A stretch of 64,000 nt of DNA from Paramecium octaurelia (taxonomy: Eukaryota > Ciliophora > Oligohymenophorea > Peniculida > Parameciidae): the NCBI GenBank assembly GCA_905182995.1, contig CAJJDP010000031.1:410419-474418 (forward strand), written 5' to 3'. This document shows positions 1 through 10,850 of this stretch, in pieces. Each line of letters starts with the position of its first letter. Within the stretch, counting starts at the first letter, position 1. Both the position numbers and the translations under genes were made by a program. The notes beneath the pieces are model-generated. The model saw only the letters and a list, made by a program, of their open reading frames with translations, made no database searches and was not told where the DNA came from.

Positions 1-279
1 ATAAAAAGCATACAACTTCTGGATTCTTGCCCAACCACTTTCTTTCAGTAGTAGGAGGAGGTCTAAAGGTTTTATGAGATACATTTACACGTTAATTACT
101 GTAGGTTATCCGCTTGCTCTGAGTTGACTTGATCTTCTCACATCTGATCTTTGAACTGGTTAAGGCGATTACTCTGCTGGCTTAGTAACTTAAGCAGCAG
201 GAGTAGTTGTTGGTTTAGTTTCTATTGAACTTTTGACAGTCTATGGTCTTGCTGATGAATATCTTGATGTATATGACAT
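1..279 (-). CDS. Unknown protein, N-terminal part (runs off left edge)
   Basis: The start ATG is at 279, and the frame runs leftwards out of the window, so only the N-terminus is present. The first ~45 residues are Ser/Thr/Pro/Gln-rich and look disordered. A 23-bp GT...AG intron at 119-141 is needed to keep the frame open. After it the protein reads VNVSHKTFRPPPTTERKW, which is better conserved in character. The frame without the intron gives a hydrophobic, unlikely peptide. I recognise no domain. The gene lies 43 bp downstream of the Rab gene on the same strand. The start and intron are inferred, and the function is unknown. Confidence 0.55.
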
Positions 280-322
280 TAATTAATAAATATCCTTAAA
301 ACAAAAACGAAATAATGATAAA

Positions 323-978
323 TCAACAACAACCCTTTTACTTTTCATCTTTATTCTTTTTACTAGTCAACTATTATTGTTATGGATGGACCATTTCTCT
401 TAATGATTTCTCATTATATATAGATCTTGCCAAATTGATAAAAGCACTCTCAACCTGTTAAATATTGCTATCATATTCATACTTGTTCAGCTGTCTTTGC
501 ACTCACAACGTGATGCTGCATATTAAATTCTTTTGATAATTACTCAGCCATCTCCTCACTAACTTATCTAGTCTCTTCTGTTGCCATATCTATCTTATTT
601 CCAAGTAGCATCAACTTTACATTCTAGTCTGCATAATGAGATAATTCTGCCATCCAATATTTAGTTACATCTTCAAATGATTTTGCATTTGTCACATCAT
701 ACACAATCACAATCCCTTAAGCGCCTAGACGTAAACATTGTCTCCATACCTTTGTAATATGAGTTTGTGATGTTTCTGAATCTCTCTTGACCTGCAGTGT
801 CCCATATCTGCAACTTTATTCCTTGTCCATCTAACTTTATTGTTTTAAATCTGAAGTCAACTCCTATTGTGCTTAAATAAATATCTCTAAAAGTATCATC
901 ACAATATCGAATCAATAAGGATGATTTCCCTACAGCACTATTCCCTATAATCACTATCTTGAATATTTACTCCTCCAT
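323..978 (-). CDS. Rab-family small GTPase
   Basis: This is a complete Rab-type GTPase acting in vesicle traffic. It has the P-loop GNSAVGKSS, switch I around STIGVDF, the DxxG motif [15 protein letters not shown] for guanine specificity, and an SAK-like motif ([10 protein letters not shown]). The C-terminus is KQKGCC followed by TGA, a double-cysteine geranylgeranylation signal. Two introns are needed: a 25-bp one just after SYYKG and a 28-bp one after the SAK motif. Both have GT...AG ends, and removing them restores the family alignment. The protein is about 200 residues, normal for a Rab. The subfamily is not certain, but the switch region resembles Rab1/Rab2-type proteins. In-frame TAA/TAG near the C-terminus read as Gln. 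Confidence 0.93.
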
Positions 979-1210
979 TTTTTAAATTATTTATATTTTA
1001 GAAATTATCAGTATATGAATGTTAATAATAATAAACTAATTTAACTAAAATTTATAGAATCACTCAAATGTTCAACCTTTCAACATAATCATTTATTTTA
1101 AGAATATTATATAAATTTAATATCATTTAATTTATTTTGTAGTTTTCAATTTGTAGTTCTCTTGATAATATTGTTGTATTTGAATATTTTATATCAAGTA
1201 AATTTAGGTA

Positions 1211-1435
1211 ATGGCAAATAAATCATCTTCAAAATGATAGTCTAAAGAGATTTAAGCTAATTTAATTAGAGACTTATGGCCATTTATGAAAATGGTATAG
1301 TTGATAACAAATAGGTTTGTAAAAAGAAGCAAAAGTTTTTATTTGATTAATTCGAAGTAAATTAGACTTATCATCTGCTAATCAGTTATTTTATAATAGT
1401 ATCAAAAAAATAATCAAGATTCTTTATAAAAATGA
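1211..1435 (+). pseudogene. Possible coding relic in a 545-bp gene-free stretch
   Basis: Positions 979-1523 separate the Rab and RING genes and hold no gene I can support. Within them, 1241-1435 is an open frame of 65 codons ending in TGA. Its composition looks protein-like (RDLWPFMKMVQLITNRFVKR) and faintly recalls the N-terminal membrane-proximal part of ciliate cyclic-nucleotide-gated channels. The only nearby ATG in this frame is followed by an in-frame TGA. No intron that I trust removes it, unless the 33-bp piece ending at 1240 is one. The rest of the stretch is AT-rich and featureless. I treat it as a decayed fragment, with low confidence. Confidence 0.25.
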
Positions 1436-1523
1436 TTGATAAATTTATAACCATTAAATGAATTAAAAACTGTGGACATTGGATTTTAATAAATAATATA
1501 AATGATTGTTAATTAAATATAAA

Positions 1524-2508
1524 ATGTTGGAAAATATTAAATAATTATTAATTCCTCAATCCAGGGAAAGATATGGAATTTACCCAAATGTTTTGAAAGA
1601 AGTGTTTAGTTAATTATCAAGGGGTGTTTAGATTTACATTTATTTTACAATTTCAAAATTGCTCATAACTCTAATCTTTTTTGGAGAGGCTTTAAAATGT
1701 GAGCTTTCAGAATCGCATTCAACAGCCACAACATTGATATTGCACAGCATTTTCTTATTATACCACGAGTTCAAGTACAAGATGGAACTAGAGAACATAG
1801 AGAAATTAAACTTAATTCAATAATTGTTGGAATAGTAAGGAATGAATTTAGAGCAGATACCTGATAGATAAACCTTTAATAAATTGACGATGACAGTAAA
1901 GAAATCAATATTTTCATAATGTCCTGATTTGAATGTAATTGGCTGTAATATTTAAATAGAGAGAATCGAAATTTTTGAACTTTTTGGCTTAGGTGATTAT
2001 CATTCGATTTTTTATAATGATGTTGGATTCTCCATTTAATTTCAATATGTTTGAATTCTACTAAGAGACTTGTGATGCACATCTATTGAATGTAATATTC
2101 ATAATAGTATTAACAATGTTTTTAGAGTTCATCTTTCTATATTGTTTAGTGTTTGTACTAGTGATTGCATTGCCGTAACACAATGGTTATTAATTTTAGA
2201 TTGCTTTGTTGTATATAAATCTACAGAAAAGGGAAATAGTTGTATTCAATTCGAAAATTGAAGAGGTACTTGGAGTCGATTCCTCCTCATAAGTACACAG
2301 GATTAGATGACACTTGGGTGAAGGAGGACAAGAATTGTTGTATTTGCATGCAGGAATATGCTCACAATGAAAGTATTCTGCAATTACCTTGTAGTGGATA
2401 ACACTAATTTCATGAGAGTTGTGTCAGGAATTGGTTCAATGTAAGTGATTAGTCTTAAGTGGATAGATATCGAATAGTTGTCCGATTTGCAGATAATAAT
2501 TAGGTTGA
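1524..2508 (+). CDS. Membrane-anchored RING-H2 protein (probable E3 ubiquitin ligase)
   Basis: The protein starts at 1524 and ends at the TGA at 2506. Three introns are inferred: 1935-1959, 2175-2199 and 2441-2466 (25, 25 and 26 bp). The N-terminal half contains several hydrophobic stretches, including FTISKLLITLIFFGEALKC and a strong membrane segment around VFVLVIALPLLCC. The C-terminus carries the RING: CCICMQEY, then LPCSGQH, FHESC and finally CPIC, so the zinc ligands are present once the last intron is removed. The histidine ligand comes three residues after the third cysteine, a slightly long spacing. By family knowledge such proteins transfer ubiquitin at endomembranes. The substrate is unknown. 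Start choice rests on the frame and an AT-rich leader. Confidence 0.8.
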
Positions 2509-2613
2509 AGATGCATTTGATATCTACATAAACTATATAATTGACATTTATGTTAAATATAAATTTTGTGGGAAATTGAATAATTATTATAATTAACGAA
2601 TTTTTCATAGTCC

Positions 2614-4484
2614 ATGGACCAATTTAAAAGAATCAAGAAAATAGGCAAAGGCAATTATGGAGATGTGTTGTTGGTGCAAAGAAAATCAGATGACAAAGTA
2701 CTGTTTTTATTTATCCTTTCAGTTATTCGCTATAAAGAGAGTAGATTTGAGTTTTAGAGAAAGCTATGTGGTTGATCCACTCAATGAAGTTAAATTGTTA
2801 CGCAGTCTGGATCACCCCAACATTATTTCGCATTACGACTCCTTCACTCACAATAATAAATTATGTATTGTTATGGAATATGCTGAAAATGGTATCAAAT
2901 TCTTATTCAATTCTTCTAGCCGATATAAGCATGATGACCAACCAAGCCAAACAAACACAAACATACATTGATGAAAATACAGTTTAGTATTTGATTTATG
3001 CAATATTATAGATTCTTGGCTGGTTTTCCTAGATCTCCATAGCCATCTAATACCTCCACTAGTTGAAGATAATCCACAGAGACATCAAATTACAAAACAT
3101 CTTCCTCTGCACCAATGGAATTGTAACATTCCTTATTAAATTTAAAGGTCAAATTGGGAGATTTTGGAATATCTAGAACTTTAGACAATACCTTAGATCT
3201 GGCCTAAACATCAATCGGTACTATGCTTTTTTAATATCGAAGGAACTCCATTCTATCTCTCTCCAGAAATCTGTTAAAATCAACAATACAATCACAAGAT
3301 AGATATCTGGATGCTGGGATGCACTCTATACGAATTGTGTTCTCTTCAAAAGCCATTTAAAGGAGAATCCATCAGTGAAATTGCTTTTAAGATCATCAAT
3401 GAACCTCATCCCAAGATCCACAGAAATTATTCAGATTTCATCTCACAACTAATAGATGAAATGCTAGAAAAGAACCCAGAAAAAAGACCAGATATCTCGA
3501 CTATTATCTAATATCCACAAATTCAATCAGAATTGTACAAGCTACAAGGACTTTATAAGACCTAATTCAATTACATATTACCAGTTTCCCCTATGCAATC
3601 CAATAAATCTTCTTAAAAGAAAATGCACAAAAATTCTATTCACTTTCTTGTTGAGCAATCCAAATAATTACAGCAATAGCAATAATAATAACAATAACAA
3701 TCACCATAAGTTTGTAAATAGAAAAGAAGAAAAGTTTCCTTACAATAATTAATTTAAGATACTTCAAACTAGAACTCCCCTACATTCAAATAATTAGCCA
3801 CTGCTGATAACGCCAATAAGAATAAGCCCTTATCATTTAATCTCCATACTCTCCCTGACGTCATCAATGAATCCATCTAATAGAATTCAGCTGTTATGGC
3901 TTAAAGATAATTAAGATATTAGAAATCGATCTCCATCAATACTCAAATTGATGACGCTACGAAACGAGGCACAAATGAATATGAAAATGAAAATCAACCA
4001 ACTCTACTAAAGAACCCTAAGACCTTTTCATTTGCAGGCTAGTTCTTAAATCCTAACGCTCCCACTTCTCCCCAGAGATCGATTTTATTGACAGATTTTC
4101 TAAAGAGGAAGATAGGAGAAGAGAGATTCCAATAGATGAAGACTCTCTTAGAATCCTCCAATAATCCTATGAAGATGTTGGATCAAGAGAAAGAGTTGGT
4201 TAGTGAAATATTGGGAGAAGAAAACATGGAATGCATCAAAGTATTGATAATCCTTATTGTAGATTTTTAAAGTTCTAATCAGTAGTTCAATCACTCCTTA
4301 AGCCTAACATACAAGAACTAAAAGTAGCCAATCATTTTAATAATATAATCATAATGATCAGTCATTGATTGATCTGATTAAGGAATCTGATTTATTACAA
4401 AATGCGGAACACTCTTAGAATTCAGTGTTTGAGATTTCATTTAAAAATTTATAAAATTGCCATGATGCTTTTAAACAATCGTGA
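2614..4484 (+). CDS. NEK-like Ser/Thr protein kinase
   Basis: The N-terminal kinase domain starts almost at the first residue (FKRIKKIGKGNYGDVLLV). It has the ATP lysine in LFAIKRVDL, the catalytic loop IIHRDIKLQN, the metal-binding LGDFGISRT, and an activation-segment end GTPFYLSPEI. The arrangement and the DIWMLGCTLYEL segment fit the NIMA/NEK group, which acts on microtubules, centrosomes and cilia. Several small introns are needed (for example 2698-2722, one near 2889, one near 3129, one near 3219, and one near 4236). The long C-terminal tail is low complexity, with a polyglutamine run at about 3663-3715 written in mixed CAA/CAG/TAA/TAG codons. It has no domain that I recognise. Ciliates have large NEK families, so a specific ortholog cannot be named. 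Confidence 0.88.
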
Positions 4485-4643
4485 TTGTCTTGATATATTA
4501 ATAATCATTTATCTTATTAACGCTAATAGAAATTAAATAATATTGATTTTTGATAATTCCCAGAAAATAGAAATGCGTGATTTTGCTAACTAATAATTAA
4601 TCTGAAGGAAATAAAAAGAGAGATGCTATGAAAATGTTATCAT

Positions 4644-4728
4644 CCGAAAATAGCTCAGTTGGTAGAGCGAGGGACTGTAGTGTTATCCAGTTATCCCCAG
4701 GTCGGTGGTTCAAATCCGCCTTTTCGGA
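4644..4728 (+). tRNA. tRNA-Tyr (anticodon GTA) with a short intron
   Basis: The cloverleaf is complete. The acceptor stem CCGAAAA pairs with TTTTCGG, followed by discriminator A. The D arm contains AGCTCAGTTGGTAGAGC. The T arm is GGTGG/CCGCC with loop TTCAAAT. The anticodon loop reads CTGTAG...A, giving GTA (Tyr). A 12-base intron at about 4681-4692 sits after position 37, the usual place for eukaryotic tRNA introns and typical of tRNA-Tyr. The mature RNA would be 73 nt. In this folding the first pair of the anticodon stem (27:43) is an A-C mismatch. Overall similarity to eukaryotic tRNA-Tyr is strong. Confidence 0.94.
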
Positions 4729-4729
4729 G

Positions 4730-4747
4730 TTTTTTTGTTATTTTTTT
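4730..4747 (+). terminator. RNA polymerase III terminator of tRNA-Tyr
   Basis: Two runs of seven T (4730-4736 and 4741-4747) follow one base after the discriminator base. This is the standard Pol III stop signal, with the second run as a back-up. Confidence 0.75.
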
Positions 4748-4804
4748 GCATTTAGTTAAGATTAATTAAAAATAATTAAGGCGATAAATAATATAAATAT
4801 TTTA

Positions 4805-5137
4805 ATGAATTCATCAAGATATGGAGTGGGAAATCGATCAGGTGCTTCATAAAGCCAAAACTAATTGAAGCCTGCCAAAGGGTTGTGGGGAAAGTTAATT
4901 AGATTTTTCTAAACAGGATGGTTGAATCCAAGATCTTTATATAGACAGGCAAGGAGATTGTTGTGGGTTGGAACAACAGGTATGAAATTGTGATAAAGAA
5001 AAAAGGATTAATATTTTTGATTGCTCCATTTGCGTTTTCACACTTTTTGGAAGTTAGCGAGGAATTATCATAGATATCAAGAATGGGTGCTTAAGAAAGT
5101 AAGAGAATTAACAATAAAATTAGTGAGCAAAATTTGA
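4805..5137 (+). CDS. TOM22-like mitochondrial import receptor
   Basis: This is a small protein of about 93 residues. Two introns, 4980-5005 (26 bp) and 5099-5123 (25 bp), must be removed. The exons read LYRQARRLLWVGTTG, then a hydrophobic helix LIFLIAPFAFSHF, then an acidic/polar tail ending QEMSKI and TGA. This matches the core of Tom22: a basic amphipathic stretch, the LWxGTT motif at the start of the single membrane helix, and a C-terminal Gln/Glu-rich tail in the intermembrane space. Tom22 is the central receptor and organiser of the outer-membrane TOM complex. The acidic cytosolic N-terminal domain of yeast Tom22 is missing here, as in plant Tom9-type proteins. Identification is by my own motif reading. 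Confidence 0.7.
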
Positions 5138-5258
5138 TGAATGATTATTATTATATATGTTCAGGGAATATTGTAAATCAATTCGGGAAAAGAGCTTATT
5201 TTTTAAATTAGAATAATGTTGAATAATAAAATGTGTTTTTGTTTTTTCCCATGCTTAT

Positions 5259-5896
5259 TCAAGACGAGGAATGATGTTAAGAGTCTGAAGGCGACCTTCT
5301 CTTGCTGTAATTTCCCTTTTTTTATTCTTCGCCTCTCTTTGGACTGTTGCTATATCTGCGTCTATTGCGGTGATCTCTATTTCTTCTTCTGGAACGCGAA
5401 GACGAGTAAGAAGAACGGGATCTTGAACCAGATCTTCTCCTGTGATGTCTATGATAGAATGTCTTAACAACCTGGATTTGGAATTTGAGTATCTTCTGCT
5501 TCTGTGAGGCGATCTGCCCTTAGGACAATCTCTAGCCCTATAGAGAATGAATAAACTCAATACCAGTGTCCTCCTTTGCCACATTTGAAACATTCGTCAC
5601 TTTCATTGGGTCCAGTTCTTCTCCCCTTGCGATTGTCGACAACATCCACTTTTAATTTCTAGCCATTGTGTGTTGCTCCATTCATCTCTGTAAGAGCCTC
5701 TTTAGCTTCATCCTCATTGCTGAAGGTCTTTGTGAACTTAAATTCAAAGAGTTACTATAAAAGAGTAAGAGCCCTTGTATGCCACTTCCTTGACTGACCC
5801 ATACTTTCTAAAGATTTCTCTCACATCTCTCTCGTCAGTCACTTTGCTACGACTATATCCAGCTACGAAAAGCTGATTAGACACAATCTCACCCAT
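5259..5896 (-). CDS. SR splicing factor: RRM, CCHC zinc knuckle and RS tail
   Basis: The domain order is that of RSZ/SRSF7-type SR proteins. An N-terminal RRM starts NQLFVAGYSR and has its RNP1 region SYSFITFSNEDEAKEAL. It is followed by one zinc knuckle CFKCGKGGHWARDC (CX2CX4HX4C) and an Arg/Ser-rich C-terminus (SGSRSRSS, SSRSRRR, SPSDS). Three introns (28, 26 and 23 bp) restore, in turn, the RRM, the knuckle and the RS domain. Without the last intron the tail is read in a wrong, acidic frame. Such proteins bind pre-mRNA and help define splice sites, a fitting role in a genome full of tiny introns. The 3' end converges with the TOM22-like gene, 121 bp away. Confidence 0.9.
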
Positions 5897-5951
5897 TAAT
5901 TAAAATTTGGTAATATAAAAATCCCTATACTTAGTTAATAAATAATAAAAT

Positions 5952-8900
5952 ATGAGTGTTTAAAGACTGCCTCTCGAAAAATAGGCTACTCCACGTCATT
6001 ACAGTTCCAAACCACTTCAACAGGTCTCAAGTACTGCAAGAACAATTACTAAGCCGCCTCTGGTTCAACAAGAGATGAATCCCGACAATACAATCCTATC
6101 ATTCATGAAATCTTTAGATGGTAAATAAGCAGGCATTCTCAATCGATCCATAAGAGATGGTGAAAAACTACACGTAAGAACTACTTGATATTTCAATTAG
6201 AAACCTTTAATCAAACCTAGAACCTACATTGCTCAATAAAAATCAATTCCAACATCTAACGTAGAGAGATAAATTTTAAATAATCTGGAAACAAGGTATT
6301 CTTTTTTCATACTAACAAGAACTTAATAGAATACAAAAGCTCCCCCAATATGAATAAGAATTGGTACTACAAATTCTAGCATCCATCGAAATTGGTTAAC
6401 CTAAACATGAAGAACTCATCTCCTTCTTCAAAAGCAAACGAATACACCTCAAAATCCACTCGAATTATGGCAACAAAACTCAGGTTGGATTAACTAGTAT
6501 TGAATTGTTGAATAATAACAGAAAATATGTCAAAATCAACTGCATATATTCCGACGATGATTCCCATAATACTATCAATAATCTGATCAATGGTCACAAT
6601 CTTACAATATATCCTGAATAAATGTGGATTACCAATTTTAAATAATTCCCAATCACCATTACAGTATGCTATCTACTTTAGGAAGAATCCGAATTTCTCA
6701 CTTCTGTTAAAATATGGAATTTTAATAAAAATAGAAAAGAATTGGATAAGTGTGTTTGTGAGTTAGAAATCTTACAGAATGATACTGTACTATGGTCAGG
6801 TTAAATAGCTAGAGGTGTAGCCAATACATTTTCAGAATATGCTTAAACAATCGAATTGGAATCATAACCATAACAAAGTCTTAACACAATAAAAGATAGC
6901 GAAACTCGAATTAAGAATTAAAATGATACTACTCAACCATTTAATTAATCATTATAGTCCATTAATTCCAAGAAATCAGATGAAAATAAAGAGTAGTATT
7001 AATAATATTTCTATTTAGAATTAATCTGTCCAAAGCCTCAAGTCAATAAAAACATGCAAAACCTAAATTAATATTTGATCCTTTTGATGATGATAAGAAA
7101 TTCAAAAAACTTGAATAAAAGTAAGAACCCTCCTCAGTCAAAACCAAATAGACAATTCATTAATAGAGATTCTTCAAGAAATCTATTAACTTATTTTCCT
7201 AAAAATAATTAACTGAAGAGGATTCCACTAGTCCATAAATCAATTTTAAAAGGGGAGTTGCTCATATCGCAGCAGGAACAGTATCCACTCGTACTAAAAA
7301 CATCTCAATACCTGAATGTCCTTTCGGATCCACGTTGATAATTAAATTTCTTAAAAATTGGGGAGATCTCTATTCAATTGGATTAACTGGAATTGAAATA
7401 TTTGATTATAAAGGCAAGAAAGTAAAAATTAATTCAGTATCTGGATTCTTCAGAAATGCTGCTGTTTTATTTGATGACAATTATTTAACATAGGATGATA
7501 AAAATATGTGTATAGAAAGAATAGATAAAAATATGGAAATTACAATTAAGTTTAATGACACTAAATTATCCATGATAAGAATCTGGAATTACAACAAAGG
7601 CAGAACTTACAGAGCAAAATGTGTTCGTAACATTGAAATAGTCTTGGATACAGATTCTATCTTTAGTGGAGAAATAAAATAAGCCAATGGAACATGTGGT
7701 ATAGATAATGCTGAATACATAATGTTTACTAATAATCCTTAAATTATGGAAAAGATTTAAGAGTAGGATTGGCTTAACACATTACATGAAAGTTAAATAT
7801 AATAGTAAAAGCACATTCTAGAGAATACTGTCAAATTGAGTAGGCCTGACACAGCCACATTTAATAAGCCAAAAGGCGAGATTACTGCTTAAAAGTTCGC
7901 AAATAATAATCTGAACTCTTAATTTAACAAGGATTATTAACACCAAAAATCAGATTCTATTCCTTAAATCGTTAGATAGGAATCCGAATCCAAATTACAA
8001 TCACATCCTAAAAGATTGTTCTCATCTCAAAATTAGATCAATGTTAAGGTTTTACCAACGGTTGCTGTGAAAGTATTAACGTTGTATATAATAAGAAATT
8101 GGGGTGATAAATTTGTAGGACTGGATAAGATTGATATTCATGATAAATTTGGATAGTCAATGAAAATCAAGAAATATAAAGTGATTACATCCTAATCTGA
8201 GACTGTTGTAAATAGTGATGAAAGATGGTAATTGAATAATGGGAAAATCAAGATCCAATTCGTATTCATTTAACCAACTCAAATTAGTAGAGTTGCAATT
8301 TGGAATTATAATAAGGAGGATGAATTGGAAAAGGGAGTGTAAATGATTAACATCAAAGGGGATAATCAAATCCTTAATACCAAGTAAGGCATCTATTTGA
8401 GAAAAGGACATGGGTTGAGCGACGTAAATGAACCTCAATTGATTGAGTTGCCTTATCAAAAAAGAATAGAAATAATGAAGGTAAATTACTAATTCGAAAA
8501 AAATATATACTAAGATTATGAAACAACCCAATTACCATAAGGCACCAAAATAGTTATCAAACTTTTATCTACTTGGGGGGATCTACACTATATTGGGTTG
8601 AATGGGATTGAGATATTTGATCCAAATGGAGAATAGATTTATCCGAAATTATTTGCAAAACCATTCTCCGTAAAAGAACTGCCACAAATGGAGATGGATG
8701 TCAGAACTCCAGATAAGTTATTAAATAACGTGAACATCACTTTAGATGCTAAGTAGATGTGGTTATCTCCTTTCGTTAATACATATACAGATAGATTAAA
8801 AACGAATATCAATTCGAGTGTTTTTGATCAGATTAGTTACCAAGTCAACAAATTAATTTTGCTATTTGATACTCCTTAATAAATATCTGCCATATCCTTT

Positions 8901-9291
8901 TACAACTATAGTAAAACACCTGTCAGAGGAGTTAAGGAATGTGAAATCTCAATTGATGATAATATTATTTATCAAGTATTTTATTCATTTTATTTTTAGG
9001 GCTATTTGAATTTATCAACCTTGACCTAAACTGTTAGAGGAATAATGGGCAATAATAAAACTACTGTGTTGTTTACAAGAAATGAAAGATTGATTGATTA
9101 AATTGGAACTGTGGAAATTAGAGAGAGTATCATTGGATCAGAGACTCTTTTAATCAATGAGAATTAAGTAATCTTTTAAAATACATAATTAGAAATTGAA
9201 ATATAATAGTATCAAAAATAAAGAGGTCAGACTATAACAATAAGGATTGTATAAAGAATTAGATAGACCAACTACAACAACAGTTAAGTGA
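5952..9291 (+). CDS. KATNIP-like ciliary protein with DUF4457 repeats
   Basis: This is a long protein of about 1,090 residues. It has at least three or four copies of a domain typified by LIKFLKNWGDLYSIGLTGIE, then IRIWNYNKGR, and later LLSTWGDLHYIGLNGIE and ISFYNYSK-type strands. That layout is the DUF4457 repeat of KATNIP (KIAA0556), a base-of-cilium, microtubule- and katanin-binding protein linked to Joubert syndrome in humans. Introns include one near 6179, one of 34 bp near 6296, one near 8976 and a 25-bp one near 9168. The last is required to reach the terminal TGA. The N-terminus is Ser/Pro-rich and the spacers between repeats are Gln/Asn-rich. It converges with the kinase gene with only 48 bp between the stops. 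Confidence 0.83.
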
Positions 9292-9339
9292 TTTTTTATA
9301 CTTTCATTGTTCAAAATTTTGTTACAATATAGAGTATCA

Positions 9340-10814
9340 TCAATATTAACATTATTCAGTTTGCAATTTCTTATTTATAGGAGGTAATAGAAGATTACCA
9401 GATCTTACATTTGAAGGTTTATTGTTGTTTTGAATGTTGTAATAAAGATTAGGAGATACAAACGGTAATCGGTTGTTACTTATAGATTTAATTGAAGGTC
9501 TAGAAGTTTTAGCTTATTAAATAGATTGAGATTTTGGTTTCTTGTAATTGATAAATAAGGGACATCCCTCATTATCATATTCTACTTCTAAAATCTTGGC
9601 CTTAAGAATATCTGAACAAGAAGGCCTTTTGGTTGGATCTACGCACAACATCTTCATCAATAATTGTGTCAACTATTTACTATTATATAACTCTTCGCTA
9701 ATTTTTATCCAATCAAAATGACATTCCTTGTTCAACTATTTCTGTGCCATCTAATTTTGAGCATTAAACAAGGGTTTATTAGTGATTCTAACTTATATTC
9801 ATTCATTACAATCTATAGAGAATGCAACCGAGACTAAAGATGTCACATTTTTCATTATAGGTCAAGTTCTTATCATCTTCGCAACTTATTATTTCAGGAG
9901 CCATGAATCCAATAGAACCACAATATTTTCCAATGTCCATATCGTCTTTTATTTCTGAACTCACCCCAAAATCACTGACGACTATATTTGGATCTTGTTA
10001 GGCTACTAGAGAAAATTGTTTTAGAGACATCGGCTTTTTCAACAAAATATTGCTTGGCTTTAAATCTCTATGCATAAATCCTCGTTCATGTAGATATTTA
10101 ATTGCATCTACGATTTGTCTAAAAATAACTTTAACACTTAAAAACGGCAAAGGCTCTTCTAACTTTTTTAATCCTTATTCTAGGGTTCCTCCCCTTGCCA
10201 AACTCATAACAATGTACGATTAAGCTCTATTTTCAAAGTGATCATAAAACTTTAACAGGCTAGGATGATCTAAAGACTTCATGACCTTTATCTCATTTTC
10301 TATGGTTAACTAAATTTCAATGAAAATACTACTCTCCATGAATTAGGATTATTTTATATTAACATTTTCTTAAGAAATGCCTTGATCGCAACTTTGGATC
10401 CATCTGATTTCTTCTTAGCTATGTAGACAGAAGCAAAACTACCATTCCCAACTAACTTTTCTAATTCATAATATGTTTGATAATCCAATTAAGGTATTTT
10501 AGATTTTAATTTCTTTTCCCAAGGATCAGCTTTATCAAGAAAAACATATTCTTTAAAATTGCATTCATCTTTCTCTAATCTTAAGATGATGGAAGCTTGT
10601 TCATGCTTGATTGAGAATCTGAGAGTACTATTCAGAATTGTAAATTTAAAGGATTTTTGTGACTTAGTATATAGTTTGAAAATACCTTCCTATATAATTG
10701 ATTTTCATAACAGAGCAATTCAATTTGGTTGTTGTTTTTGTTTAAGAATTTCGATTGTAACTAAAAATAGTGTTATGAAGTTGTTGGGAGTTGTAAGAAT
10801 ATTTTATTTTGCAT
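9340..10814 (-). CDS. Ser/Thr protein kinase with N-terminal PH-like region
   Basis: The first ~95 residues ([24 protein letters not shown]) look like the divergent PH-like module that precedes many ciliate CAMK/ULK-like kinases. The kinase domain follows: glycine loop [11 protein letters not shown], lysine in SKVAIKAF, catalytic loop [16 protein letters not shown] and GFMAPEI. Introns of 22-23 bp interrupt it near the N-terminus (about 10660), near the C-helix (about 10310) and near 9800. Each has GT...AG ends and restores frame. The tail after the kinase is about 90 residues, polar, ending QCQY. The substrate is unknown. The exact group (CAMK versus ULK/NEK) cannot be fixed by eye. Confidence 0.85.
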
Positions 10815-10850
10815 AGAAATAATTATTATATATATATATATAGATCGCAA

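Noticed and set aside
5255-5593. Acidic protein in the minus-strand frame over the SR tail (GEDLVQDPVLLTRLRVP)
   Set aside because: It is the wrong frame. A 23-bp intron restores the Arg/Ser-rich tail expected of an SR protein.
8157-8531. A 124-codon minus-strand frame
   Set aside because: It is antisense to the middle of the KATNIP-like gene, whose conserved repeats are on the other strand.
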